DNA of 33,193 bases from Bacteroidales bacterium UBA4893 (GTDB taxonomy: Bacteria > Bacteroidota > Bacteroidia > Bacteroidales > P3), in contig DHCV01000034.1 of the NCBI GenBank assembly GCA_002399025.1, positions 539-33,731 on the forward strand, read 5' to 3'. Made by a program: the position numbers and the translations under genes. Below are positions 22,978 to 33,037 of this stretch, piece after piece (position 1 is the stretch's first letter; each line of letters starts with the position of its first letter). The notes under the pieces are model-generated. The model was not told where the DNA came from and did not search any database. It saw only the letters and a program-made list of their open reading frames with translations.

Positions 22978-23218
22978 CAAGTTATTTACCTCCTAAAAAT
23001 TGTCTATTACAAATAACATATTTGTATCTTTGAACTCCTTTTATAAATCCATTTTTATGGACAAATCCTTTACCAAAGTTAATGCACTTTTTAACCTTTC
23101 ATTTGATGCAAAGATAGTAACCATAAGGCAAAACTAAGGGTAAAACCCATTAAAAATGTCCATTACTCCGGATTTGATTCTAAAGCTCTTAAAAACTTGA
23201 GCAATAAAGTAATTGTAC
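22978..23218. other. Intergenic stretch with an orphan promoter and no convincing gene
   Basis: This gap between the barrel gene and the gdhA terminator holds no clear gene. A plus-strand promoter match sits at 23000-23032. Downstream of it is a 26-codon open frame, 23057-23137, starting Met-Asp-Lys-Ser-Phe, and a shorter one follows. On the minus strand CAAAGATA at 23109-23116 reads TATCTTTG, another -7-like box pointing the other way. A small RNA or a decayed gene could be here, but nothing proves it. Confidence 0.4.
23000..23032 (+). promoter_or_regulatory. Orphan promoter match: TTG and TATCTTTG at good spacing
   Basis: TTG at 23000-23002 is followed after 22 nt by TATCTTTG at 23025-23032, close to the Bacteroidota -33/-7 arrangement. 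No annotated gene follows on the plus strand; the next gene, gdhA, is on the other strand. Confidence 0.4.
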
Positions 23219-23248
23219 AAAAAAAGCGTCCCATAAATGAGACGCTTT
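23219..23248 (-). terminator. Intrinsic terminator of gdhA
   Basis: On the minus strand an 8-bp perfect stem AAAGCGTC / GACGCTTT (23241-23248 with 23223-23230) encloses a 10-nt loop and is followed by a run of T. It begins 27 nt after the gdhA stop codon at 23275. Confidence 0.9.
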
Positions 23249-23274
23249 AGAGTATTATATATTGATTTAAAATC

Positions 23275-24609
<1,335 letters not shown>

Positions 24610-24662
24610 AATGTATTTATTTAATGTTGTTAGTTAATTTTTTTATTTCAAAAACATTGTTT

Positions 24663-24693
24663 TTTGAGACTACAAAGTTACTTAGTATCTTTG
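24663..24693 (+). promoter_or_regulatory. Distal promoter candidate for murF-alr
   Basis: TTTG at 24663-24666 is followed after 19 nt by TATCTTTG at 24686-24693, an excellent match to the Bacteroidota -33/-7 pair on the plus strand. It lies about 110 nt upstream of the murF-alr ATG and overlaps the gdhA promoter box on the other strand. Confidence 0.5.
24673..24680 (-). promoter_or_regulatory. -7 promoter box for gdhA
   Basis: On the minus strand this reads TAACTTTG, matching TAnnTTTG, 63 nt before the gdhA ATG at 24609. It overlaps the distal plus-strand promoter candidate, so the two genes may compete for polymerase. Confidence 0.5.
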
Positions 24694-24775
24694 ATATAAA
24701 GAAATTATTTGTTGAATATTTTTTTTCAACAGTATTTTTCCAGACATAAAATGTGTCGTAAGTCCTAAAAAGGTA

Positions 24776-24783
24776 TAACTTTG
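24776..24783 (+). promoter_or_regulatory. Proximal -7 promoter box for murF-alr
   Basis: TAACTTTG followed by C matches the consensus and ends 18 nt before the ATG at 24802. A TGTG at 24752-24755 is at the right distance for a weak -33. The box contains the TTG at 24781 from which a longer frame could be read, which argues that translation starts at 24802. Confidence 0.6.
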
Positions 24784-24801
24784 CAGATATTTATAAGAAG
24801 T

Positions 24802-27288
24802 ATGAATTTTACACTAAGTTATTTTTTAGATAGAATAAATTCTAAGATTTTTGGCTTAAAAAGGGATGATTTTCTAGTAAAAAATCTTCTTTTTGATAGT
24901 AGAAAATTAAATATTATTGACGGAACTGTCTTTTTTGCAATCAAGACTCTTTCGGATAATGGACAAAAATATATTGCTGAGCTTTACTTTAGTGGAATTA
25001 GAGTTTTTATTACGGAAAACCTTCCTGAAGATTATGAAAAATATGAAGATGCAACCTTTGTTTTGGTTGATAACTCAATTAGAACAATGCAAGAATTTGC
25101 CTTACTCAAAAGGGAGTTTTTCCAAACTCCAATTCTTGCCATAACAGGTTCAAACGGTAAGACAATAGTAAAGGAATGGATTGTTCAGCTGATTAATAAT
25201 AACATTAAGGTATGCCAAAGTCCAAGAAGTTATAATTCTCAAATTGGGGTTGCCCTATCACTTTGGAACCTCAAAAGGGATGATGAATTAGGGGTTATTG
25301 AAGCAGGCATTTCTAACAAAGGAGAAATGCAAAACTTAGAAAGAATTATCAAACCACAGATTGGCATATTTACAAATATTGGAGATGCACATCAGATTTA
25401 CTTTAAGTCATTAGAAGAAAAGATTGAAGAAAAACTAATCCTATTCAAAGATTCAAAAACAATTATATATTGCATGGATAATAACCAAGTGCATAATATT
25501 ATTCAAAACAAATTTGGTGGAAGCAATAAAGAAATATTAACGTGGGGAGAAAATGAAAATGCTGTTCTAAGAATATTGAATATTGAAAAAAACAAAAATT
25601 ATTCTTCTATACATTATATATATAGGAGTAAAAAATATTATTTCACAATTCCTTTTACAGACAAGGCGAGTATTGAAAATGCCATTAATGCTTTTGCTGC
25701 ATGTTTAGCTTTAAATATTAGCCCAGAAGTTCTTGCTCAAAGAACGTCTTCTCTTCAGTCATTAGAAATGCGTTTGGAAATCAAGGATGGTATTAATGAT
25801 AATATTATTATTAATGATAGTTATAGTTCCGACTTGATGTCGCTTTCCCTAGCACTTGACTTTGTTAATCAACAAAAAGACGCGCTCCATAAAACAGCAA
25901 TACTTTCAGATATCACTCAATCATTTGCCTTAAAAGATGAATTATATAAAGAAATAAACAGACTTCTGATTGAAAACAAAATTAATACACTTGTTGGTAT
26001 TGGAGAAGATTTCATTAAGTACAAATCCCTTCTTACAATAAATAATAGAGTATTTTCTTCTACCCAAGAGTTCCTTAAAGAGTTTTCCGTTAAAGACTTT
26101 AATAATCAAATAGTCCTAATAAAAGGAGCAAGAAGCTTTGAGTTTGAAAGAATTAGTAGGCTTTTTGAAAAGAAAACGCATCAAACTGTTTTGGAGATAA
26201 ATCTTTCTTCTTTAGCTCATAACGTTAATTTTTTTAAACAAAAGCTTAGAGAAAATGTCAAACTTATGGCAATGGTTAAGGCTCATTCGTATGGTTCAGG
26301 TTCATACGAAATTGCTAAGTCTCTTTCAAAACAACATACTGACTATTTAGCAGTAGCATTTGCTGATGAGGGTATAGAGCTAAGACATAATGAAGTCGAT
26401 TTACCAATAATGGTTTTGAGTCCACAAGCTAAAGACATTAACAAATTACTTCACTATAACTTAGAACCTGAGATTTATTCCTTATCCAACCTTAAGGAAT
26501 TTATTGATCAAAAGCATCAATACGAATTAATAGGGAATTCACAACAACTATACATTCATATTAAGCTCGACACGGGTATGCATAGATTGGGGATGGAGAG
26601 CAAGGATATTGATTCATTAATTAATCTACTTAAGGAGAACCCCAACATAAAGATAAAGAGTATCTTTTCTCATCTTGCTGCTGCAGATAATCATGTTTTT
26701 GATGATTTTACAAGAAAACAAATTAATGTTTTTGACACTCTAAGCGTGCAAATAATTAATGCATTCAACTATCCAATTCTTAGACATATTGCCAATTCAG
26801 CTGCTATCAATCGATTCCCTGAAGCACAATTTGACATGGTACGTCTTGGCATTGGCATGTATGGAATTGGTGATAGTAGTGCTCAAGAACAAGAATTAGA
26901 ATATATACATAGCTTAAAAACTCACCTAATCCTCAAAAGAGAGATTGAAGAAAATGAAACAGTGGGGTATAGTAGAGCATTTATTGCAAAAAAGAAAATG
27001 ACAATTGGTGTTATCCCTATTGGTTATGCCGATGGGCTTTCAAGGCAAAGAGGAAATGGTAGAGGAAAGGTTTTGATAAATGGCTGCTTAGTTCCAATTG
27101 TTGGAAATGTATGCATGGATATGTGTATGATAGATATTAGTGGAGTTGAATGCAAAGAGAATGATCAAGTAATTATTTTCTCAAAAGATTATCCAATCTG
27201 GAACATTGCTAACGAATTAAATACAATTCCCTACGAAATACTCTCCACAATATCGCAAAGAGTTAAGAGGGTTTTCTTTCAAGAATAG
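24802..27288 (+). CDS. Bifunctional MurF ligase / alanine racemase
   Basis: This 828-residue fusion makes and uses D-alanine for peptidoglycan. Residues about 1-455 are MurF, the ATP-dependent ligase that adds D-Ala-D-Ala to UDP-MurNAc-tripeptide. Its P-loop Thr-Gly-Ser-Asn-Gly-Lys-Thr is at 115-121. Residues about 460-828 are a PLP-dependent alanine racemase. Its PLP lysine is Lys493 in Met-Val-Lys-Ala-His-Ser-Tyr-Gly-Ser-Gly, and the opposing tyrosine is Tyr723 in Val-Gly-Tyr-Ser-Arg-Ala. The fusion is normal for Bacteroidota. The start is the ATG at 24802, because the upstream TTG at 24781 lies inside a promoter box. The racemase does not supply D-Ala-D-Ala directly; the ddl gene is not in the window. 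The DUF454 gene follows after only 3 nt. Confidence 0.95.
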   Translation: MNFTLSYFLDRINSKIFGLKRDDFLVKNLLFDSRKLNIIDGTVFFAIKTLSDNGQKYIAELYFSGIRVFITENLPEDYEKYEDATFVLVDNSIRTMQEFALLKREFFQTPILAITGSNGKTIVKEWIVQLINNNIKVCQSPRSYNSQIGVALSLWNLKRDDELGVIEAGISNKGEMQNLERIIKPQIGIFTNIGDAHQIYFKSLEEKIEEKLILFKDSKTIIYCMDNNQVHNIIQNKFGGSNKEILTWGENENAVLRILNIEKNKNYSSIHYIYRSKKYYFTIPFTDKASIENAINAFAACLALNISPEVLAQRTSSLQSLEMRLEIKDGINDNIIINDSYSSDLMSLSLALDFVNQQKDALHKTAILSDITQSFALKDELYKEINRLLIENKINTLVGIGEDFIKYKSLLTINNRVFSSTQEFLKEFSVKDFNNQIVLIKGARSFEFERISRLFEKKTHQTVLEINLSSLAHNVNFFKQKLRENVKLMAMVKAHSYGSGSYEIAKSLSKQHTDYLAVAFADEGIELRHNEVDLPIMVLSPQAKDINKLLHYNLEPEIYSLSNLKEFIDQKHQYELIGNSQQLYIHIKLDTGMHRLGMESKDIDSLINLLKENPNIKIKSIFSHLAAADNHVFDDFTRKQINVFDTLSVQIINAFNYPILRHIANSAAINRFPEAQFDMVRLGIGMYGIGDSSAQEQELEYIHSLKTHLILKREIEENETVGYSRAFIAKKKMTIGVIPIGYADGLSRQRGNGRGKVLINGCLVPIVGNVCMDMCMIDISGVECKENDQVIIFSKDYPIWNIANELNTIPYEILSTISQRVKRVFFQE

Positions 27289-27291
27289 GTG

Positions 27292-27660
27292 ATGAAGAAA
27301 TTTCTATTCAAACTCTTTGGAATAATTAGTTTAAGCCTGGCAATAGTGGGAATATTCTTGCCTATTCTTCCTACAACTCCATTTCTGCTTTTGTCTTCTT
27401 TTCTTTTTATGCAGAGTTCTGATAAGCTTCACAAATGGTTAACCGAACATAGGGTATTCGGGCAATATATAAAGGATTTTCAAGAGTATAAATCCATACC
27501 ATTAAAAGTAAAGATTACAAGCATTAGTTTTCTGTGGATAACAATTCTCTTAAGCGTTTTCTTTTTCATAGAAAAACTATGGATAAAACTTCTCTTAATC
27601 TCAATTGCAATAGGAGTAACTATTCATATACTGAAATACAAAACTAAAAAGAAAAAATAA
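27292..27660 (+). CDS. DUF454 (YbaN-like) small membrane protein
   Basis: This 122-residue inner-membrane protein has three or four hydrophobic helices. Near the first helix is the family signature Gly-Ile-Phe-Leu-Pro-Ile-Leu-Pro-Thr-Thr-Pro-Phe-Leu-Leu. A Trp-Leu-x-x-His stretch (Lys-Trp-Leu-Thr-Glu-His) and Tyr-Ile-Lys-Asp-Phe-Gln follow, as in YbaN proteins. Function is unknown. The ATG at 27292 is preferred over a GTG at 27289, which directly abuts the murF-alr stop; either way it is cotranscribed and probably translationally linked. It converges on hisS with only 22 nt between the stops. Confidence 0.9.
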   Translation: MKKFLFKLFGIISLSLAIVGIFLPILPTTPFLLLSSFLFMQSSDKLHKWLTEHRVFGQYIKDFQEYKSIPLKVKITSISFLWITILLSVFFFIEKLWIKLLLISIAIGVTIHILKYKTKKKK

Positions 27661-27682
27661 ATTTTAGATATTTTTTAGTAAA

Positions 27683-29041
27683 TTAAATTCTTGAAGTAAT
27701 ATAATTATATAATTCTTCAATTTTCAATGAAGTCTGTTCTCCCGAAATCATATCTTTCAGGACAATTAATCCTTCATTTATTTCCTTCTCTCCAAGTAGG
27801 GCTACATAAGGAATTTTTTTATCGTTTGCATATTTCATTTGTTTCTGAAGCTTAACTTCTTCCGGATAAATTTCTGTTTTAATCCCTTTTGAACGCAGTT
27901 TTTTTGCATATTGAAGACATTGTTTTGCTTCCTGTTTTCCAAAATTAACAAACATTAATGTAGAAGAATTTGAAATCTCTTCAGGGAAAAGAGAAAGTTC
28001 TTCTAAGCAGTCATAAATTCTATCTGCTCCAAAACTTATCCCAACCCCACTAACATCAGGCATCCCAAATACTCCGGTTAAATTATCATAACGACCTCCC
28101 CCAACAATACTCCCTATTTTTACTTCCTTACTCTTTACCTCAAAAATAGCACCGGTATAGTAGTTTAATCCCCTTGCTAAAGTAATATCAAATTCAAAAT
28201 CCATGTTAAGATTAAGTAGTTTAATGTTTTGAAATACTTCTTCAAGTTCTGAAATCCCTTTCTGCCCTATTTGAGAATCTGAAAAAAGATTTTTTAAAGC
28301 TGTGATTTTCTCATCAATACTCCCTATTAAGTTAAGTATTGGAGTAATCCTTTCAATATCTTTATTTGTTAAACCTCTTTCCAAAAGTTCTTCAATTACT
28401 TTGTCGTAGCCAATCTTATCCAGCTTATCAATGGCAATAGTAATATCAACAATTTTATCGGGCTTTCCAATGAGTTCAGCAATTGCAGTTAGTATTTTCC
28501 TATTATTAATTTTCAATTCAATTTTCATTCCAAGCAATGAAAAAACATCGTCGATTATTTCGCAAAGTTCAATCTCATTTAGCAGAGATTGACTACCAAT
28601 TATATCAGCATCGCATTGATAGAACTCTCTATATCTTCCTTTTTGAGGTCTATCTGCTCTCCACACTGGCTGTATTTGATAACGCTTAAAAGGGAAAGTT
28701 ATATTATTTCTATTATTTACAATAAAGCGAGCAAAAGGCACTGTCAAATCATACCTTAGACCTTTCTCAGAAATCAAGTTAGTGAGCATTTTGTAATCAA
28801 TGTCTTGATTAAGGTCTATCTTTTCAATAAAGTTTCCACTATTAAGGACTTTGTAGATTAACCTATCTCCTTCCTCTCCATATTTGCCCATAAGGGTTGA
28901 AAGATTTTCCAATGCAGGAGTTTCAATTTGCGAAAAGCCATGAAGTTGATATACTTTCTCAATAATTTTGAAAATATAATTTCTTTTATTCATCTGCTCT
29001 GGAAGAAAATCTCTGGTTCCTCTAACTACATTATAGTTCAT
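27683..29041 (-). CDS. hisS: Histidyl-tRNA synthetase
   Basis: This 452-residue class II enzyme charges tRNA-His. Visible landmarks: Arg-Gly-Thr-Arg-Asp-Phe-Leu-Pro-Glu at the start, Arg-Tyr-Asp-Leu-Thr-Val-Pro, motif 2 with Gln-Lys-Gly-Arg-Tyr-Arg-Glu-Phe-Tyr-Gln, the histidine-binding Leu-Ala-Arg-Gly-Leu-Asn-Tyr-Tyr-Thr-Gly, and motif 3 with Gly-Ile-Ser-Phe-Gly-Ala-Asp-Arg. The C-terminal ~90 residues are the anticodon-binding domain. I start at the ATG at 29041, eleven residues before Asp-Phe-Leu-Pro. The longer frame to 29071 adds residues not seen in the family. It stands alone on the minus strand with a promoter box at 29144-29151. Confidence 0.96.
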   Translation of the reverse strand: MNYNVVRGTRDFLPEQMNKRNYIFKIIEKVYQLHGFSQIETPALENLSTLMGKYGEEGDRLIYKVLNSGNFIEKIDLNQDIDYKMLTNLISEKGLRYDLTVPFARFIVNNRNNITFPFKRYQIQPVWRADRPQKGRYREFYQCDADIIGSQSLLNEIELCEIIDDVFSLLGMKIELKINNRKILTAIAELIGKPDKIVDITIAIDKLDKIGYDKVIEELLERGLTNKDIERITPILNLIGSIDEKITALKNLFSDSQIGQKGISELEEVFQNIKLLNLNMDFEFDITLARGLNYYTGAIFEVKSKEVKIGSIVGGGRYDNLTGVFGMPDVSGVGISFGADRIYDCLEELSLFPEEISNSSTLMFVNFGKQEAKQCLQYAKKLRSKGIKTEIYPEEVKLQKQMKYANDKKIPYVALLGEKEINEGLIVLKDMISGEQTSLKIEELYNYITSRI

Positions 29042-29143
29042 CTTAAGTGAAATTTTTAATTTAACAATCAAATTTTATCACAAAAAATTTCTTTAGTTAA
29101 ACTTAGGCTAAATCAAGCTTTTGTGAGTATATTCCTTAGTTTG

Positions 29144-29151
29144 CAAAGATA
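29144..29151 (-). promoter_or_regulatory. -7 promoter box for hisS
   Basis: On the minus strand this reads TATCTTTG followed by C, matching the consensus, 102 nt before the hisS ATG. The long leader could hold regulation, but no T-box-like or other known structure was recognised. The 291-nt gap to the divergent gene contains this box, the box at 29301-29308 and AT-rich sequence only. Confidence 0.5.
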
Positions 29152-29300
29152 GTATTTTTTCTTCTATTAAAAATAATTTCATTTTTTTTACTTAATGTTA
29201 CTTACTTTTTTTCACTTTTAGTTGTATATATGTGTGAAGTGGATTTAAGAAAAAATTTAATGTTTTTTAGTGAACTTATTCCCACTTTAAAAATTTATTA

Positions 29301-29308
29301 TATATTTG
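29301..29308 (+). promoter_or_regulatory. -7 promoter box for the T9SS substrate gene
   Basis: TATATTTG matches the consensus and ends 24 nt before the ATG at 29333. The TTG at 29306 within it is the first possible start of a longer frame, which this box argues against. Confidence 0.5.
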
Positions 29309-29332
29309 TACAATCAAAATTTAAGTAGCAAT

Positions 29333-32215
29333 ATGAAAAAGTTAGTTTTAATTTTAGTATTAATGTCAGGGTTTCTATTACCCAATCTATCAAAAGCTCA
29401 AACATCAACTTATCTGTTGAATGCAACTTATCATGAGCAAACAAGAACTACTTGCGATGCGATATTGGTAGATGATGGTGGTTCAAATGCTAAATATGAC
29501 ACAAACACTTCTTACTGGATGGCTTTATGTCCTGCAACGCCCAATTCAAGAATTTCTCTAAGTTTTGAGCAATTCGATGTTCATCCTTCCGATAGGATGG
29601 AGATTTTTTCTGGCGTTGGACTCAATGGGTCAATACATACAACAGCCGACAACACTCCTTTTTTTACAAATAACGATTTGCTTGGAGAGGTTGTAACGGC
29701 ATATGTAAGCGATACATCAGGATGTTTGACTGTACATTTTATTTCTGACAGTGTCAATACAGCTTCTGGATTTAGAGCCAAGGTTGAATGTGTTGCGTTT
29801 TGTCAGTATCCTGTTGCTGCTCTTGATACCTTCTTCAATAAAATTAGTCCTGACGGTACTCGAACTCCTTTTCAAATACGTAGCTTCACAGATACAATTT
29901 GGGCTGCTGATTCTCTCGAATACACTTTATCAGGTTATAAAACTATTGATATATGTGAAAATGATTCAATTGAAATTATTGCAAAGCCAATATTCCCAGA
30001 TAGTGCTTATGGTTACCCACAAGATATAACAACATGTATTTTTAGTTGGAATTATGGTGATATGACTTATGACACAATAGAATTCGATAATCATGCATAT
30101 CATCGTTGGGATGAGGTTAGAGGTTTTGATTTAGGCTTAACTATTTTAGATACATTACATGGTGGCTGCAGGAGCAGAAATGCCATTGATGTTCGTGTAA
30201 GAATTGCAAAAAACCCAATAAAGACTGTTTCCCCTATTCCAGATATGTGCTCGGGAGAACTCTTTACCTTTAATGTTGGTTATGAAGGAAATAACACTAT
30301 CAAGATTGACTCTATTATCTTTGAAAGAGGCGCAACTCAGAGATTTGATAGTGCCGTATTTATTCCTGACGGACCATATTGTCCAGATGATTGTTATGAA
30401 GCTCCTGTTACCTTTGATGAATTTGTCCCTGGCGCTGTAATTAATAGCATTGACGATATACTAAGCATTTGTGTAAATATGGAGCACTCATTTTTAGGAG
30501 ACCTTAGTCTTGAAGTTGTTTGTCCAAACGGATCAAGTACAATACTTAAACATTTCACCCACTCAGGTGGAGCATTTATGGGACAAGCTTTAGACCAAAG
30601 CTCTGGCTGCGACCCTACAAATCCTCAAAATGCGATGGGAATTTGCTGGACATATTGTTTTTCAAATCAATATTTGAATGTTCCTAGAGGCGTTATTAGT
30701 GGAAATATGACTTCTCCAATTGACTCTACTCACACTTCTGACACTACAAAATACTTCCAAACCCCAGTACAAAATGCAACAAGTATGGCTACAGGATGGG
30801 AAACAACAGACTTAAATGGATTTAGTAACTTAATTGGTTGTCCTTTGAATGGAGAATGGAAAATTAGAGTTTGTGACTATTGGGGAATTGACAATGGTTG
30901 GGTTTGCTGGTGGGATATGTCACTATCTCAAGGCTCAATGGCTGATTGGGAATATCAAGTTCCGATTGATACAGTTATTCTTGATGGTCCATTCATTATT
31001 GCTACTTCTGATACTTCTTTGTTATTTGCTCCTCCAATTGATAGTTGCGGTCAATACAACTATGATGTACATATTGTTGATGATTTCTTATGCGTTTGGG
31101 ATACTGTTACAAAACTTGAGGTTGTTTGTACTCCACAAGTTGACTTGGGTGATGATATTCAAATCTGCGAAGAACTAAATACTACTTTAGATGCTGGAAA
31201 CCCTGGTGCATCAGAATATTCATGGGAGCCATACGGAGAAAAAACTCAAACAATTGAAGTCCACGCCCCCGCAAATGCCAATGATATCTTGACTTATATT
31301 GCCGAAGTTACAAATACTAATGGAAGAATTAATTGTTATGGTCAGGACACCCTCTATATTGAAGTTTTACCTGCAGGTTTGGCTGCTTTCCACACTGATC
31401 CTCTAATTTTGGAAGGATGTGAACCATTTAATTTCCAACTAATCAGCAATTCTACAAATGCTGATACAATTGAATGGACAGTTGGTCAGCTCAAATCAAG
31501 CTTACCTGACCCTTCATTCACATTCCCTTATGGAACTTATGATGTAAAACTAAAAGTTGTTACTCAATATGGTTGTGTTGACTCAATAGTCCAACCTAAT
31601 ATGATTCATGTATATAAATCTCCGACTGCTGATTTCGGATGGCAGCCAACAAACCCTTCTTCAACTGCACCATTTGTTAACTTCCTCAATCAAACTACTC
31701 CTTATGATGTAACAAATCAATATTTGTGGAAGATTCAAGCCCTTAAGAATAGCGATTTGAGAGAAAACATTTATGGACTTGAACCAACCTACACTTGGCA
31801 ACCTGCTCCTGGCTTAAATGTTGTTGGAGATTATAAAGTAACTCTTGATGCCTACACGGTTAACATAGGTCCAAGTGGTGTTCTTTACGAGTGTCATGAC
31901 ACAATAACTAAGGTTATTTCAATAATAAACGATAGTTTGATGTTCCCAAGCTTAGTAAGTCCAAATGGGGATGGTATTAATGATGTATTCATAATTAGAA
32001 ACCTTGTTGATGGTCAAGCTTTCCCAGACAATGAACTAACTATTTACAATAGGAACGGTAAACGAATTCACTATGTTCAAGACATTAGATCTGAGGTTGA
32101 AGCATGGGATCCAAACAAAACAAACACTCCTTCCGGTACTTATTTCTACAGATTTGTTGGACGAGGACCTACTAAAAATGTAGAATTTAATGGAACAATT
32201 GAGGTCATGAGGTAA
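29333..32215 (+). CDS. T9SS type B sorting-domain protein with CUB-like, P-domain-like and PKD-like modules
   Basis: This 960-residue protein is predicted to pass the inner membrane by Sec (signal peptide about 1-23, ending Lys-Ala-Gln) and the outer membrane by type IX secretion. Residues about 24-160 look like a CUB domain with paired cysteines. About 365-533 resemble a proprotein-convertase P-domain (Phe-Leu-Gly-Asp-Leu-Ser-Leu-Glu, then Leu-Asn-Gly-Glu-Trp-Lys-Ile-Arg-Val-Cys-Asp). A PKD or Ig-like region lies near 760-860. Residues about 874-960 are the gliding-motility-associated C-terminal (type B) domain, with Ser-Pro-Asn-Gly-Asp-Gly-Ile-Asn-Asp and a final Gly-Thr-Ile-Glu-Val. No protease catalytic triad was seen, so a surface adhesin or binding protein is the likeliest role. 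A terminator follows the stop. Confidence 0.92.
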   Translation: MKKLVLILVLMSGFLLPNLSKAQTSTYLLNATYHEQTRTTCDAILVDDGGSNAKYDTNTSYWMALCPATPNSRISLSFEQFDVHPSDRMEIFSGVGLNGSIHTTADNTPFFTNNDLLGEVVTAYVSDTSGCLTVHFISDSVNTASGFRAKVECVAFCQYPVAALDTFFNKISPDGTRTPFQIRSFTDTIWAADSLEYTLSGYKTIDICENDSIEIIAKPIFPDSAYGYPQDITTCIFSWNYGDMTYDTIEFDNHAYHRWDEVRGFDLGLTILDTLHGGCRSRNAIDVRVRIAKNPIKTVSPIPDMCSGELFTFNVGYEGNNTIKIDSIIFERGATQRFDSAVFIPDGPYCPDDCYEAPVTFDEFVPGAVINSIDDILSICVNMEHSFLGDLSLEVVCPNGSSTILKHFTHSGGAFMGQALDQSSGCDPTNPQNAMGICWTYCFSNQYLNVPRGVISGNMTSPIDSTHTSDTTKYFQTPVQNATSMATGWETTDLNGFSNLIGCPLNGEWKIRVCDYWGIDNGWVCWWDMSLSQGSMADWEYQVPIDTVILDGPFIIATSDTSLLFAPPIDSCGQYNYDVHIVDDFLCVWDTVTKLEVVCTPQVDLGDDIQICEELNTTLDAGNPGASEYSWEPYGEKTQTIEVHAPANANDILTYIAEVTNTNGRINCYGQDTLYIEVLPAGLAAFHTDPLILEGCEPFNFQLISNSTNADTIEWTVGQLKSSLPDPSFTFPYGTYDVKLKVVTQYGCVDSIVQPNMIHVYKSPTADFGWQPTNPSSTAPFVNFLNQTTPYDVTNQYLWKIQALKNSDLRENIYGLEPTYTWQPAPGLNVVGDYKVTLDAYTVNIGPSGVLYECHDTITKVISIINDSLMFPSLVSPNGDGINDVFIIRNLVDGQAFPDNELTIYNRNGKRIHYVQDIRSEVEAWDPNKTNTPSGTYFYRFVGRGPTKNVEFNGTIEVMR

Positions 32216-32240
32216 GGATAGAAATTTTAATTATGGTGAG

Positions 32241-32271
32241 AAAAGGAGGGTATGTCAACTCTCCTTTTTTT
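32241..32271 (+). terminator. Intrinsic terminator after the T9SS substrate gene
   Basis: A perfect 8-bp stem AAAAGGAG (32241-32248) / CTCCTTTT (32261-32268) with a 12-nt loop runs into a stretch of seven T. It lies 25 nt after the stop codon and separates this gene from the lipoprotein gene downstream. Confidence 0.9.
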
Positions 32272-32350
32272 AAATGCTAAATTCAATTTCTTATGCTTAT
32301 AACAATTTAATCATAAAAGACATTCATTAACATTTTAATAATTTAGAGAT

Positions 32351-33037
32351 ATGAAAAAACTAATATTTATTCTTTTTGCAATCTTTGGCTCATTATTTTT
32401 CTTTAGCTGCGAAGATGAGAACATTAATAATGATTACAAGCCAGTCAGTAAAAGCACAAGTTTTCAAAATATTAAAAATTATGTTGGGGAAACTATCAGC
32501 AGGGTTAATGGACAAATATTAATTAAGGGCTATAAACTCATAAAAACTCAGGAATCCTCTTATGAAAACAACATAACTACAAAATATGTTTACCTTTCCA
32601 ACGATTCTATAAAATACATTGAACTTAATACATTCAATGACAAGGTCTATGGATGCAGTTATCACATTGGCGACATGTACACATTTAATAATAATGTGGA
32701 TAATATTTTTTCTGAATTTAGAAACCTATCCAATGAAGCTAATGTTTTATTTGCAAACCTAAGCTACAAAGCAATCATTGACGAAAACCCCTACCCAACA
32801 CATGAACTTTTTCTCAATGAGTTTGATTCCATTAAGTATGAAATGAATTTTTGCGAAGAAAAATGGGAACAGAGCAATTATCTTAGTGCAAAAATAACCT
32901 ATTTCAACGAAGATTTCTTCCTCCCTACTCCTCCGTATCCGATTAATCATATTGTTGCAGAATACTTTGACTTTCGTTTATCGCCTTATGCTAATTCCAA
33001 AGTTTTTGAAAAAGAGAGTAAAAAAGACCTCTTCTGA
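32351..33037 (+). CDS. Hypothetical lipoprotein (228 aa)
   Basis: I do not recognise the family. The N-terminus is a lipoprotein signal: Met-Lys-Lys, a strongly hydrophobic core, then Phe-Phe-Ser-Cys at about residues 17-20, followed by an acidic Glu-Asp-Glu stretch, which may favour surface exposure in Bacteroidota. The rest is rich in Asn, Tyr, Ser and Lys, has no further membrane segment and looks beta-rich. No catalytic motif is visible. It lies 135 nt after the T9SS substrate gene, past a strong terminator, so it probably has its own promoter, although no clear -7 box was found. The 156 nt after its stop contain short inverted AT-rich sequence and no gene. Confidence 0.75.
   Translation: MKKLIFILFAIFGSLFFFSCEDENINNDYKPVSKSTSFQNIKNYVGETISRVNGQILIKGYKLIKTQESSYENNITTKYVYLSNDSIKYIELNTFNDKVYGCSYHIGDMYTFNNNVDNIFSEFRNLSNEANVLFANLSYKAIIDENPYPTHELFLNEFDSIKYEMNFCEEKWEQSNYLSAKITYFNEDFFLPTPPYPINHIVAEYFDFRLSPYANSKVFEKESKKDLF

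Noticed and set aside
22963..22985. AACTT/AAGTT inverted repeat at the end of the barrel gene
   Set aside because: The stem is only 5 bp and AT-rich with no following T-run, so I do not call it a terminator.
29042..29143. Possible T-box or other riboswitch in the hisS leader
   Set aside because: The leader is about 100 nt and AT-rich, without a recognisable specifier loop, antiterminator motif or terminator.
30849..31178. 109-codon plus-strand frame within the T9SS substrate gene
   Set aside because: It is a +1 frame shadow; the main frame continues through it with P-domain motifs intact.
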